Source: Ignavibacteriaceae bacterium (GTDB lineage: Bacteria; Bacteroidota; Ignavibacteria; Ignavibacteriales; Ignavibacteriaceae). From it: a stretch of DNA of 64,000 nucleotides. The position numbers were made by a program, and so were the translations under genes. Shown piece by piece: positions 32,036 through 41,336 of the stretch. Location: positions 1-64,000 of the forward strand of contig JABWCL010000005.1 in the NCBI GenBank assembly GCA_013360295.1. The letters are read 5' to 3'. The notes beneath the pieces were generated by a model, which saw only the letters and a program-made list of their open reading frames with translations, had not been told where the DNA came from and searched no databases. Within the stretch, counting starts at the first letter, position 1, and each line of letters opens with the position of its first letter.

Positions 32036-32959
32036 ATGAAGCCAAAGTTCTATAAACCGTTTTTCTTTTTCTTGTTTGTTTTAATCTTTACTAACTGTTA
32101 CGCCCCCGGGGCTGAAAAAGGGACAGCGTACCGGTATAAAAGCAGTACCCGGCTCGCTCCGATCCCTAAACCCGATAAGCATACTGCCGCGGAATTTAAC
32201 GCGAAATCTAAAGCGCCGCGGACTACACTTCAGAAAAATGACACTCTGAACTTCTCCGGTTTTGTGACTAAAAACAAACATTTCCTTGAGAAGATAATTG
32301 TGCCGGCGCTTACGCCATATATTGATTCCCTGAAAGCGATGCAGCCCGCAGACGCGATAAGCGAGATTACGCTCTATACACACGAATTATACCGCACATA
32401 TTTTGGCAGGAGTTTCTACCGGTGGGGCGGAGACATATTTGATCTGGATGACCCGCAGGATAAAGGAGTACGGCATAAATACAGTTTTGGGCTTGACTGT
32501 TCAGGCTTTACAGCGATGCCTTATGAACTTGCCGTGTATTTTGGAATCCTGAATCCGGAGAAGGAAGAAGCGCTTTTCTCTTCAGCCGGTTTCGCCAATT
32601 ATTGCAGGGCGAACAATCATAAAGACTCCGGAGGCAGAAACGGTACTTCGAATAATTACCGACTTGATACTTCCGACCTTATACATCTCGGGAGGGAGAT
32701 TATCACGATTCCAAAAGGGGGAAAGCCCGACAGCGCTCAGATGGCTAAACTGCAGCCTGGGGATATAGTAGGGCGGAACGGGCACTTTGGAATACTTGTT
32801 AAAATCAAAGGTACACTATATTATCTGGAGTCAGGCGGATGGGTGATGCCTGTTTCCAAAGGATATCCTTACAGGGCTGATAAGGCGCTCAAAATATTCG
32901 CGAAGAACGGACCTCTGATGGTGAGACGTTGCCTTCCTGATCTGGAGAAAGGTTCTTAA
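32036..32959 (+). CDS. NlpC/P60-like cell-wall hydrolase, probable lipoprotein
   Basis: 307 residues from ATG 32036, which gives a hydrophobic signal ending FVLIFTNC (a lipobox-like site, Asn at the -1 position being unusual). Residues about 120-290 have a papain-like NlpC/P60 arrangement: catalytic Cys155 in GLDCSGF, His250 in RNGHFGILV and a third polar residue later. Preceding GRSFYRWGGDIFDLDDP is like other NlpC proteins. Probably a peptidoglycan endopeptidase or amidase at the outer membrane. Its stop overlaps the hemW stop by 4 bp on opposite strands. Confidence 0.75.
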   Translation: MKPKFYKPFFFFLFVLIFTNCYAPGAEKGTAYRYKSSTRLAPIPKPDKHTAAEFNAKSKAPRTTLQKNDTLNFSGFVTKNKHFLEKIIVPALTPYIDSLKAMQPADAISEITLYTHELYRTYFGRSFYRWGGDIFDLDDPQDKGVRHKYSFGLDCSGFTAMPYELAVYFGILNPEKEEALFSSAGFANYCRANNHKDSGGRNGTSNNYRLDTSDLIHLGREIITIPKGGKPDSAQMAKLQPGDIVGRNGHFGILVKIKGTLYYLESGGWVMPVSKGYPYRADKALKIFAKNGPLMVRRCLPDLEKGS

Positions 32960-34089
32960 GAAAGGCGGGAGAGTATCTCATCGCACACGGCATAACCTTT
33001 TGGCGTGAGTTTTATTTTCTCATTTACGCGGGTTAAATATCCGGCGCCGGTCAGTTCGCTGATTACCGGCGCGTTCTTTTCTTCCCATTCTCCACCGAAT
33101 TTTCCACTCAGTTCGCGTGTATCAATCCCCGCGCTTCTAAGAGCCAGCATAACATATTCTCCGAGCATAACATCTTCAGTAAGCAATTCTTCACCCGCTG
33201 CCGCGTCAGATCTTTCATCCATCGCGTTAAGGTAGAATGTGAGGCTGTTGAAGTTCCACCACCGCCTGCCTCCGGCGAATGAATGCGCGGAAGTGCCGAA
33301 CCCGAGATAATCTTTGTATTCCCAATAATATTTATTGTGGAGGCATTCATAGCCGGGGTAGGCAAAGTTTGAAACTTCGTACTGCCTGAAACCATTGCCG
33401 GTGAGAAATTCAATTGTAAGCTCGTAAAGATCAGCGTCGTAATCCGCGTCGCTTATCTTCACTTTCCCGTCCAATACCATTTTATTCAGGATAGTTCCTT
33501 TTTCAAGTATGAGGCTGTAAGGCGAGATATGAGTTACCGGCAATTCAACTGCCGATTCAAGGTTGGACAGCCATTGTTCCTTTGTCTGTCCGGGGAGGTT
33601 GAATATAAGGTCGAGGCTTATATTCTTAAATCCTTCCGACGCTGCCAGTCTGATTGTTGAGCGTGCGTCATCCGCGTTGTGTATGCGGGTCATAAACCTC
33701 AGGTCGTTCTCATCAAATGACTGGACACCGACAGATAAACGATTGATACCCGCATTCAGGTAGGTATTAGTTTTTTCGGGAGTGACCGTACCGGGATTGG
33801 CTTCAAGAGTTATTTCCGCGGCAGGGGAGACATTAAAATTATTCCTTAACACATTAAGAATAAAGATGATGTTTTCAGGATCAACCAGTGAAGGGGTGCC
33901 GCCGCCGAAAAATATAGTGTTGATTATCCTGCCAGAGGAGTGAACATCCGCGCTATTCTCAATTTCTTTCCGCAGGGCGCTGAAATAGTTTAATGATTTA
34001 TGATCTTTTATGATTGAGTAGAAATCACAATAAACGCATTTGTGATCACAAAAGGGGATGTGTATGTAGACCGCGGTATCAGTCAGGAT
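32956..34089 (-). CDS. hemW: HemW-like radical SAM heme chaperone, non-canonical start codon
   Basis: The radical-SAM motif is Cys-x3-Cys-x2-Cys in IHIPFCDHKCVYCDF near 34026-34062, followed by FFGGGTPSLVDPEN, TLEANPGTV, RLSVGVQSFDEN and the C-terminal HemN-like region. HemW binds heme and hands it to target proteins. In this frame a stop lies at 34101-34099 and no ATG, GTG or TTG occurs before the motif. Codon choices are ATC 34089 (overlapping the upstream stop as TAATC) or CTG 34086 with AGGA 7 nt upstream. From 34089 the protein is 377 residues, the normal length. The first canonical start, GTG 33852, would remove the whole iron-sulfur motif. Confidence 0.82.
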   Translation of the reverse strand: MLTDTAVYIHIPFCDHKCVYCDFYSIIKDHKSLNYFSALRKEIENSADVHSSGRIINTIFFGGGTPSLVDPENIIFILNVLRNNFNVSPAAEITLEANPGTVTPEKTNTYLNAGINRLSVGVQSFDENDLRFMTRIHNADDARSTIRLAASEGFKNISLDLIFNLPGQTKEQWLSNLESAVELPVTHISPYSLILEKGTILNKMVLDGKVKISDADYDADLYELTIEFLTGNGFRQYEVSNFAYPGYECLHNKYYWEYKDYLGFGTSAHSFAGGRRWWNFNSLTFYLNAMDERSDAAAGEELLTEDVMLGEYVMLALRSAGIDTRELSGKFGGEWEEKNAPVISELTGAGYLTRVNEKIKLTPKGYAVCDEILSRLS

Positions 34090-37000
34090 TAATTCCTTTT
34101 ATTTAACTCCTCAAGGTATTTACGAATGAGTTCTTCGTAATCTTTGAGGTAGCCCTCGCGCGCGGCTTTATTAAGTTCATCCCGGAGTTTATTCATCCTG
34201 TCAAGCTTAGCCGGATCAATATCCGCGGGGGAGCGGCGCGTAACGTTTTCTCCGGTTTTTGATTCACGCTGTTTTTCAAAATCGCGTTCATTAACTGAGC
34301 GTTGCGCGTCCAGAAGTTTGGAGAGAATGCGCTCTTGTTTCTGAATTAGGTCGTCGTCAAGTTTGTCAGTCTGCATATCGGTTATGACTTCCTCCATCCT
34401 CTTCAGAACATCATCCAGGTTTGAAGGGAGCTTCTTGGATTCCCCTTTTTGTTTTGCTTCGCGGTTGAGTTCATCAAGCGATTTGCGGATCAATTCCTGC
34501 TGCTGAGCTAATCTTTCCAGCTGTGCCTGCTGCTGCGGAGTAAGCTGCCCCCCCATCATCTGCTGAAGCTGCTGGGTTAGATTATTCAGAGACATCTGCT
34601 GACCGGACATTCTCTGAAGCTGCTGCATCATACTCATCATTCCCCCTTCGCTGCCTCCGCCGTTCTGCATCATCTGATCCAGGTTCCCCTTCATAAGCGT
34701 AGCCGCTTCATTCAGTGATTTCATCGCCTCGCCGCTCTGCTGTGCCGCGAGTCCTGTGTTTCTGTTCTGGAGCGCGTCAATGTTCTGCTGCATATTTCTT
34801 CGTGCATCGCCTAACGCCTTTCCCATTTCGGGAGTGATGGCAAAAGTTTTTTGAGAAAGGTCCGACATTCTTCCGAGAGTCTTATCTAGATTTCTCCTTA
34901 TGTTTTCCTGCCTGCGCGCCGCTTCGTTATTCTTCTGAAGGCTTTGCTGTCCCTCTTCCAGTTGTTTTTTTAATTCTTCTTCCTGTTTGGAGAGCGCGAT
35001 AATATCATCCAGTAGTTTCATCATATCCATAAGCGCCTGAAGCTGGGTTTGCTGCTGCATCTGCTGCTGAAGGCTCATTAGCGACTTCTGTGTTTTCTGC
35101 ATCTTCTGCTTCAGTTGCTTTTGCTTTTGTGAAGCGCTGCTTTTCTGCTGTTTCTGCAGTTCTTTTTCAATATCTTCGGAAAGCTCCTGCGATTGTTCTT
35201 TGTCAAACTCATCCTGCACCTCATCCATTTTCTCATTCGGCATATCATCAAGATCGCTCATTTTGTCTTCGAGTTTTTCCATTTCCTGCCGAAGTTTTTC
35301 AAGGTCGCGGCTGACTTCATCCTGCTTCTTCGCGAGTTCATCCGCTTTATTTTTATCCTGAGGGTTCAGGTTTTCAGTCTGCTTATTTAGTTCTTCCTGC
35401 TTCGCGAGCATCTCTTCAGAGCGTTTGAGGAGTTCCTCCATCTTCTGTTCTATCTGCACGCGCTTAAGCAGATTGATTGTACGCTCCAGGCTTTTATTAA
35501 AGGCTTCCTCATCAAACTGCATATTCTGCAGGGCCTCCTGGATACGCTTCCTGTCCATACTTTGCAGGGACTGCTGAAGCTTTTCCATCGCCTTTTTCAT
35601 TTCATCCGAACTGAGCTCCTCGAAGAGTTTCTGCATCTCATTATACTTCTCCATCGTCTCAGGTTTCAGAAGGTTATTCTTACTCAGTTCCTGTTTTGAC
35701 TCAGTAAGCTTCTGTCCGATATCTTCAACCTTTTTCTGGAGATCGTCAAACTTTTCGATCGCTTTTTCAAGTTCACGTTTTTCTTCCCACGTTATTTCCT
35801 TCTTATCCTGTTTCAGGTCATCGTTTATCTTGTTGAGTTCCTTCTTTAATTCTTCCGCTTCTTTCAGGGTTTTAAGAAGCTCCTGCTGAACCTGGTTAAC
35901 AGATTCTTCCGCTTCGGAAAACAATTCATCAAGCGAAGGGATACGGACTGCCATTTCCCTTGTACGCGCGGATTTGGGACCGGAGACATTATCATTATCG
36001 AATACTTCAAGGTAGTAAACAACTACGTCTTCGGTCGCAAGATTGAGGGGAGAGAGATTCCAGATATAATTAATATCCGTTTCCCTTATTCCTTTGGTCA
36101 GGGCAATTGGGACCTTTGTGAATTCAGTCTGAGGCATCTCGTACCTTGATGCCGCGAGACGGTAGTTAAGTGTCAGATCTGAAAAACCATAGTCGTCACT
36201 TATCCTGAAAAACAAAGCAGCGCGCTGATCGTTGCTAAGGTTTATATCTTCCTTAGGAGCTATCAGTTCTATCGCGGGGAAGTTGTCTGACATCGCTTTT
36301 AGCGTATAACTGACCGGTGATATGTTTTCGTAGCCGTCATTATCTTTCAGTATAATGGAATAACTCTGATCACCCCTAAGCCTGTAACTTCCTTTGATCA
36401 GGTTTCCTTCGGTTGTAAGGGGAAACATAGAGGAATCGGCGAAGAACAGGTATGCCGCTTTAACCGGTTTATTGGCGCGAAGGGAATAATTTATTACGGT
36501 GCCCTTAAGCGCAGTAACATTGCCGTTATCGGACTGATCCCAGGAGCGGATACCGGAATATGCCGGAGGAGTGATAAAGAGTCTGAGCGACTGAATTCCC
36601 GGGCGGTTAACAACGGTAATTTTATATTTTTTGCTTTCGACCTTTTCTGCTGATGCAAAATATTCAGTCGTGTTAAGAACCGACATCATTTTAACCGAAT
36701 AAAGGCCGAGTGAGTCCGGATAGAGTGTGCGCGTTTCCGGTACTGACTGTGTTACATTTTTGGAATAAAATGTAATTGATTTCGGGAGGGACTCGTTTAC
36801 CTTTATTCTTACGAGAACATCTTCTCCTTTTGAAATATTTACATTACCCGGCAGAATAATAAACGTGTATTTGGGCGGGGGAGTAAAGTCGCTGCTGAAA
36901 TTGATAAGCCTGTAAGCCGCTGAGCTGAATCCGGAAAAAAGGAACAGAGCCGAGAAGAGCAAAAGAATGCCCACCGTGTAGCGTGCGATTTTTTTTGGCA

Positions 37001-37457
37001 GATCAAAACTTATCCCTTTAGAAAAATTAATCCCTTTAACTTTTTCGTAGACTGAAGCGAACTGTGCATTTATCAGCACCGGGGAATAAACTGTATTTTC
37101 ATTCTTATTTATCAGCTGAAGCGAGTTGATCAGGTCGTCTTTAATTTCAGGGAAAATACTTCCGATTTTTCCCGCTGCTTCATAGTATCCTGTTCTCCGG
37201 AAGGAAAAATGTTTTCTTGCTGCGGGAATAAGTACGTAAAACGAGAAAGCCGCAACAGCGGATATTATGCATCCAAAGAAAACAACTGTTCTTACAGAGG
37301 AAGAGAAATTAAATAACCACTCCGAAAAAATAACCAGAAGAAGGAGCGATACAAATGCAATAGTGAGATACTGTGTTATCACCAGCAAATCTCTTATCAC
37401 TTCCCTGCGGCCGAATTCAGTGAGCCGGTTTAATATCTCTTTTACTTCTTTTGCCAC
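34089..37457 (-). CDS. DUF4175-family membrane protein with long coiled coil
   Basis: 1122 residues. Two N-terminal membrane helices (LVITQYLTIAFVSLLLLVIF, VVFFGCIISAVAAFSFYVLI) and another near 160-175 (TVGILLLFSALFLFSGFSSA), then an extracytoplasmic beta-rich region (about 180-500; YTFIILPGNVNISKGEDVLV). From about 510 onward it is a very long, charged coiled coil with Gln-rich blocks (LMSLQQQMQQQTQLQALMDM). This is the DUF4175 layout. Such genes stand next to DUF4159 genes and MoxR/BatA-type clusters in Bacteroidota. Its stop overlaps the hemW start region, so the two are coupled. Function unknown. Confidence 0.85.
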   Translation of the reverse strand: MAKEVKEILNRLTEFGRREVIRDLLVITQYLTIAFVSLLLLVIFSEWLFNFSSSVRTVVFFGCIISAVAAFSFYVLIPAARKHFSFRRTGYYEAAGKIGSIFPEIKDDLINSLQLINKNENTVYSPVLINAQFASVYEKVKGINFSKGISFDLPKKIARYTVGILLLFSALFLFSGFSSAAYRLINFSSDFTPPPKYTFIILPGNVNISKGEDVLVRIKVNESLPKSITFYSKNVTQSVPETRTLYPDSLGLYSVKMMSVLNTTEYFASAEKVESKKYKITVVNRPGIQSLRLFITPPAYSGIRSWDQSDNGNVTALKGTVINYSLRANKPVKAAYLFFADSSMFPLTTEGNLIKGSYRLRGDQSYSIILKDNDGYENISPVSYTLKAMSDNFPAIELIAPKEDINLSNDQRAALFFRISDDYGFSDLTLNYRLAASRYEMPQTEFTKVPIALTKGIRETDINYIWNLSPLNLATEDVVVYYLEVFDNDNVSGPKSARTREMAVRIPSLDELFSEAEESVNQVQQELLKTLKEAEELKKELNKINDDLKQDKKEITWEEKRELEKAIEKFDDLQKKVEDIGQKLTESKQELSKNNLLKPETMEKYNEMQKLFEELSSDEMKKAMEKLQQSLQSMDRKRIQEALQNMQFDEEAFNKSLERTINLLKRVQIEQKMEELLKRSEEMLAKQEELNKQTENLNPQDKNKADELAKKQDEVSRDLEKLRQEMEKLEDKMSDLDDMPNEKMDEVQDEFDKEQSQELSEDIEKELQKQQKSSASQKQKQLKQKMQKTQKSLMSLQQQMQQQTQLQALMDMMKLLDDIIALSKQEEELKKQLEEGQQSLQKNNEAARRQENIRRNLDKTLGRMSDLSQKTFAITPEMGKALGDARRNMQQNIDALQNRNTGLAAQQSGEAMKSLNEAATLMKGNLDQMMQNGGGSEGGMMSMMQQLQRMSGQQMSLNNLTQQLQQMMGGQLTPQQQAQLERLAQQQELIRKSLDELNREAKQKGESKKLPSNLDDVLKRMEEVITDMQTDKLDDDLIQKQERILSKLLDAQRSVNERDFEKQRESKTGENVTRRSPADIDPAKLDRMNKLRDELNKAAREGYLKDYEELIRKYLEELNKRN

Positions 37458-37464
37458 GTTACAT

Positions 37465-38121
37465 TCAATTTGTCAGAGCGTAAAGAATTATGTTTGCGCC
37501 GAAACGGAGAGCTTCTTCCCGTTTTGCAGGGGGATTATCGTGAACAGCAGGGTCTGCCCAGCCGTCGCTCGGGTTGGATTCAAATGTGTAGTATACTGCC
37601 ATACGTTCACCTATGAAGATTCCAAAACCGCGCGGAGGTTTTTCATCGTGGAGATGTGTTTTCGGGGGCCCGTTCCTGAAGTCATAAAGGATATTATAAA
37701 CCGGATGCCTGAAAGGAATCTCAATGAAATCTTTATCGGGGAATACTTTTTTAAATTCCCTTCTTATTGCTTTATCGAGCCCGTAGTCATCATCAATGTA
37801 GAGAAACCCACCGTTATCCAGGTATCGCCTTAGCCTGTTCGCTTCCTGCTGGCTGAGAACGATATTTCCGTGCCCGGTGAGGAAAAGGAAAGGATAAGAA
37901 AATATTTCTTCACTTCCGATATCCACGAATGTATATTCGGATTTCACTTTAATGTTTGTATTCTTCTGCAAAAACTTCATCATATTAATATCCGCCGAAG
38001 GGTCATTGTACCAGTCACCGCCCCCGTTATACTTAAGGCGGACTATCCTGAACGAGTTATCCTGAGGGTTAACTGCACCGGCGATAAATAACAGATTAAG
38101 AATAAGAAGAATAAATTTCAT
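37465..38121 (-). CDS. DUF4159-family secreted protein
   Basis: 218 residues with a signal peptide (FILLILNLLFIAGAVNPQ). The body has the DUF4159 layout (a Rossmann-like, glutamine-amidotransferase-like fold): RLKYNGGGDWYNDPSADINM, the FLFLTGHGNIVLSQQE loop, LRRYLDNGGFLYIDDDYGLD, IPFRHPVYNILYDF, GIFIGERMAVYYTF and HDNPPAKREEALRFG. It lies 7 bp upstream of the DUF4175 gene. The pair is probably an envelope module; its biochemical role is unknown. Confidence 0.88.
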   Translation of the reverse strand: MKFILLILNLLFIAGAVNPQDNSFRIVRLKYNGGGDWYNDPSADINMMKFLQKNTNIKVKSEYTFVDIGSEEIFSYPFLFLTGHGNIVLSQQEANRLRRYLDNGGFLYIDDDYGLDKAIRREFKKVFPDKDFIEIPFRHPVYNILYDFRNGPPKTHLHDEKPPRGFGIFIGERMAVYYTFESNPSDGWADPAVHDNPPAKREEALRFGANIILYALTN

Positions 38122-38200
38122 TAATAATTGTTGCTAATTGGCTTCTAAAATATCCAGGAGGAGTAATTTAAGCAAGACTGAATTGACCCCCGGAAATAAA

Positions 38201-38235
38201 AAAACTCACTTTCGGCATCAGCAAAAGTGAGTTTT
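38201..38235 (-). terminator. Strong intrinsic terminator after the cytochrome gene
   Basis: AAAACTCACTTT (38201-38212) pairs with AAAGTGAGTTTT (38224-38235), a perfect 12-bp stem with an 11-nt loop. On the minus strand it leads into TTTTTTTATTTCC. It ends the cytochrome gene that finishes at 38255. Confidence 0.9.
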
Positions 38236-38254
38236 AATTCAGTTATTCCCGGAA

Positions 38255-38680
38255 CTATTTTAGTTCAAGGAGGTAATCCGCGACCTTCCCGAGATCCTTC
38301 ACATCTTTATTGTTGTAAGCGGGCATCACGATATTCCTGTATTTCTGCTTAAACTCAACGAACCTGTCCTGATCCATAAATGAATTTGGATTCCTCAGGT
38401 AATTGATGAGTTTGTCCCTGTCATAGTAATCTGCCAGCCCGATAAGCCCGGGGGCGAGGTTTGTTCCTTTAAGATCTGAGCCGTGACAGGAATAGCACCC
38501 GAAACTCTGAACCAGTTCGGCACCGGTCGAACCCGTTGCCTGCTGAGTAGGAGCGGGTTCATAGTTTTCTGAAGGTTCATTCACAACAACAGTATCCTCC
38601 TTCATCGTAGCTCTCTGAAGGAAAAATAAGATGATAAAAATCGCTAAAAATGCTGATGTCCAGATCTGGGTTTTGGTCAT
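38255..38680 (-). CDS. Membrane-anchored class I cytochrome c
   Basis: 141 residues. One N-terminal transmembrane helix (WTSAFLAIFIILFFLQRA) anchors a periplasmic domain after a Pro/Thr/Gln linker. The heme site is Cys62-Tyr-Ser-Cys65-His66 and the distal ligand is probably Met119 (NIVMPAYN). It is a mono-heme c-type cytochrome, similar in layout to electron shuttles of respiratory chains. It stands alone with its own terminator, so its partner complex is unknown. It shows that the cell matures c-type cytochromes. Confidence 0.88.
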   Translation of the reverse strand: MTKTQIWTSAFLAIFIILFFLQRATMKEDTVVVNEPSENYEPAPTQQATGSTGAELVQSFGCYSCHGSDLKGTNLAPGLIGLADYYDRDKLINYLRNPNSFMDQDRFVEFKQKYRNIVMPAYNNKDVKDLGKVADYLLELK

Positions 38681-38793
38681 TAAATTCCTATTAAATTTTG
38701 AACGGGAAAATTAAGAAAATTAGCTGTTATAATTAAAATGAATTTAGGGGACAAATTTTTCTCGGCATAAAAGGGGCACAACCGGCCGCAATC

Positions 38794-40335
38794 CTATTCT
38801 TGCTTAATGATCTCTTCATAGTATTTGCGATAGGTCTTCACCGCTTCAAAGATAGATTCCGCGTACTGCCGTTGCCCGTTTTCGCTCCTCATATAAGAGG
38901 CATCCTTTGCGTTGGTTACATAACCAAGTTCAATAAGCACGGAGGGCATTGAAGCGCCCACCAGCACATAGAACCCCGCCTGCTTTACTCCCCGAGAAGT
39001 TACATCCACTCTCTGCTTAAAACTGCGGTCAAGTATTTCCGCGAACTTCTCGGAATATCTCAGATAAGCGGAGTGCGCCATTGACACCAGGATAAAGTTT
39101 TCATCCGTAAGGTTTTTGTAACGGTCTTTATCCTCTTCGTATTTAATAACGCTGTTTTCAATCTCGGCAATCGCGATTGCTTCTTTTGTCCTGCCGGGCC
39201 TGAGCAGATAAATTTCATACCCGTTGGGAGCAGAACTCCTGTTTGCGACAGAATTGCAGTGAATTGAGAGGAACAGTTTTCCGTCGTTTTCATTGGCTAT
39301 TTTGCCGCGTTTATACAGCTCAATAAATTTATCCGTTGACCGGGTATAAACGACTTTAACATCCGGCATTTTAGATTTCATTAACGCGCCGAGTTTAAGT
39401 GCAACCGCGAGATTGATGTTCTTCTCAATGGTATTATTCGGCCCTATGGCGCCGTAATCTTTACCTCCGTGTCCGGCGTCAATGACGATAGTATTAAAAT
39501 TCCATTTTTCCTTCTTTGAAGAGGGGGTTTTAGACTCAGTGAGGTTCTTATTGTAAACCGTAACGAGGATAGATTTGGGACTTTGCCTGATAATGTCATA
39601 AGAAGTAAAATCCGGAGCGAGTGAAATAACGATTTCTCCCCGCGAACCAAACGATGATGAAGAAACTGAAGAGATCATTCCTTTTCCCTTAGGCGGGGCA
39701 CCCGCGGAAAACCCGGAGGGATTAATCTTTAATCTCAGGTTGTTGTCTTTTAATGAAGACTCGAAATCAGGAATGTTTTTATCCGCAAAAATCCGGAGCA
39801 GAGTGCCGTTGGCCTTCTCATCAATCCGGTAACTTAACGGGAAAGTCTTTACGGGAGGAGCCTCCGCTTTTTCTTCCATCGGCGGCGCGACGGGTTTTGC
39901 GCCGAATTCATATGTTAACTTTGTCTCCGCGGCGCTGCTTAAAAATGATTTTGCATATGCAACCGGTACAAATAACTCGCCTCCGCTGATCTGAGAGGAG
40001 AGAGGCATCTGGTAGCTTTTTTTCTTCTTCTCTTTTGGGGTATCAATGACCACAAAAGGATTGTTCGGTACGAAACTTATTTGCCTGTTTGCGAAAAATA
40101 TCCTGTATTTACCTCCGGTACGGTCAACTTTCAGGCCCTGTTTTTTGACAAGATCGTCTAAGGAAATGTAGATACTTCCCCGTTTGTTATAATATTTTAC
40201 ATCGTATTCTTTGCTTCCGAATTTGAGGCGAAGGAAATTTCCCTCGGACTGCTGAAGAGGGAAGCTGGCAGCAATTAAAACCGGCAGCAGGATAACGACG
40301 GCAAATAAAAAAGTTTTCGGGCTGCGGAAATTCAT
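38794..40335 (-). CDS. N-acetylmuramoyl-L-alanine amidase (Amidase_3) with AMIN-like domain
   Basis: 513 residues. A signal peptide or anchor (FLFAVVILLPVLIAAS), then an amine-oxidase-like or beta domain (about 35-135), a proline-rich linker, an AMIN-like region (about 165-265) and the catalytic Amidase_3 domain from about 278. Zinc ligands are His289 (IDAGHGGKD), Glu304 (NTIEKNINLA) and His359 (FLSIHCNSV); a late Glu in SVLIELGYVTN is catalytic. It cuts the stem peptide from N-acetylmuramic acid, typically at division. Its start lies 8 bp before the next minus-strand gene's stop, so both are probably co-transcribed. Confidence 0.92.
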   Translation of the reverse strand: MNFRSPKTFLFAVVILLPVLIAASFPLQQSEGNFLRLKFGSKEYDVKYYNKRGSIYISLDDLVKKQGLKVDRTGGKYRIFFANRQISFVPNNPFVVIDTPKEKKKKSYQMPLSSQISGGELFVPVAYAKSFLSSAAETKLTYEFGAKPVAPPMEEKAEAPPVKTFPLSYRIDEKANGTLLRIFADKNIPDFESSLKDNNLRLKINPSGFSAGAPPKGKGMISSVSSSSFGSRGEIVISLAPDFTSYDIIRQSPKSILVTVYNKNLTESKTPSSKKEKWNFNTIVIDAGHGGKDYGAIGPNNTIEKNINLAVALKLGALMKSKMPDVKVVYTRSTDKFIELYKRGKIANENDGKLFLSIHCNSVANRSSAPNGYEIYLLRPGRTKEAIAIAEIENSVIKYEEDKDRYKNLTDENFILVSMAHSAYLRYSEKFAEILDRSFKQRVDVTSRGVKQAGFYVLVGASMPSVLIELGYVTNAKDASYMRSENGQRQYAESIFEAVKTYRKYYEEIIKQE

Positions 40336-40343
40336 AATCTAAC

Positions 40344-40922
40344 TTAACCTACAAACGGAATGAATCCGCCTGTTTTCTTTTTATACGCGTCGTGCTCTTC
40401 TTTGAAGTATTTCCTGAGCAGCCTGTCCTCAAGATTACCACGCATAACGAGCAAAGGAATCTGGATTAAAGCGAGGGGCGCAGCTATAAAACTTAAAACT
40501 GCAACGGCCGCACCAAGATCACCTAATATCTGTGACAGGTAGTGCGGATGACGGATTATTCCGTAAAGTCCGCCTTTAACCAGTTCGTGTTTTTTGAATA
40601 CAACTACTTCCTGAGAATAATTTTTTCCAAGCGCTTTGTAACTGAAGACCTGCAGCCAACTAAAAATAATATAGGTGATTACTCCGGCAACACGAACGGG
40701 ATATAATTCGGCGGAATATTCTATCACTGCAAGTTGGAATACTCCGAGAATTATGAAAACAAGGATCAGTGCCGAGAGATATGGAGGATAAGTCTGTAAA
40801 AAACCCTTTGGCTTATCCTTTATATCAGCAACTGCCGCGCGAAGCCCCTGCTTTGCACCCGTGAAGTGAGCACCGAACTGGGCGAGGATATTTATTCCGA
40901 CAAGTATATTAAGTGGATCCAT
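40344..40922 (-). CDS. Membrane methyltransferase of the isoprenylcysteine/phospholipid methyltransferase type
   Basis: 192 residues with about four membrane helices (YLSALILVFIILGVFQLAVI, GVITYIIFSWLQVFSY, AAVAVLSFIAAPLALIQIPL). The motif LVKGGLYGIIRHPHYLSQIL and the end LEDRLLRKYFKEEHDAYKKK are the signature of the ICMT/PEMT/NnrU-like superfamily, which methylates lipids or prenylated molecules in the membrane. Substrate unknown. It stands 8 bp before the amidase gene. Confidence 0.8.
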   Translation of the reverse strand: MDPLNILVGINILAQFGAHFTGAKQGLRAAVADIKDKPKGFLQTYPPYLSALILVFIILGVFQLAVIEYSAELYPVRVAGVITYIIFSWLQVFSYKALGKNYSQEVVVFKKHELVKGGLYGIIRHPHYLSQILGDLGAAVAVLSFIAAPLALIQIPLLVMRGNLEDRLLRKYFKEEHDAYKKKTGGFIPFVG

Positions 40923-41336
40923 TTATGATTTATAAAACTCAAATTTACATATTATTTATAAAATTCTTCGGAGAAAAATTTCGCGTTAACTGCGCTTATA
41001 ATTACCTGAATGCGGAAAGCACCTCAATGTATCTGCAAAATAATACCCCCATGTATTTTTCTGCTGACCTTTCACCGAGGTTTCCTGAGAATTAACTCCC
41101 GGTGAATCGGTTTTTCAGGTTCCGGAGGTTAAGATATACCCTGCTCCGTGGACAAAAATCTCTTTGGTGGAGCAGGCAAACCGGCCCGTCGGGATTTAAT
41201 TATTGCCCATCCCTAATCCCTTATTATATAATGACTTAAGCGGGTTTGAATAATTCTGCGATGTTGTAATTCAGCTAATCTATTATTAAATTACTAAGTT
41301 AATTTAATTATTCCAACTTTTTAGGAAAAAGCATAA
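40923..41336. other. Divergent promoter region upstream of lpxC-fabZ
   Basis: A 414-bp gap between divergent genes. A nested inverted-repeat element lies at 41108-41183. The region 41230-41330 is AT-rich and should hold the lpxC promoter; I found no strong match to -35/-10 elements. A 60-codon open stretch on the plus strand (40913-41095) shows no coding features and was not annotated. Confidence 0.5.
41108..41183 (+). ncRNA. Possible structured RNA or nested repeat upstream of lpxC
   Basis: Outer stem CGGTTT (41108-41113) with AAACCG (41178-41183) encloses hairpin CCTGCTCC (41140-41147) with GGAGCAGG (41169-41176). The stems are nested and could form a compact RNA or a DNA repeat. No known riboswitch was recognised. 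Either strand could be the active one. Confidence 0.3.

Noticed and set aside
40913-41095. 60-codon plus-strand open frame before lpxC
   Set aside because: No ribosome-binding site, no recognisable motif, and its start overlaps the start of a minus-strand gene.
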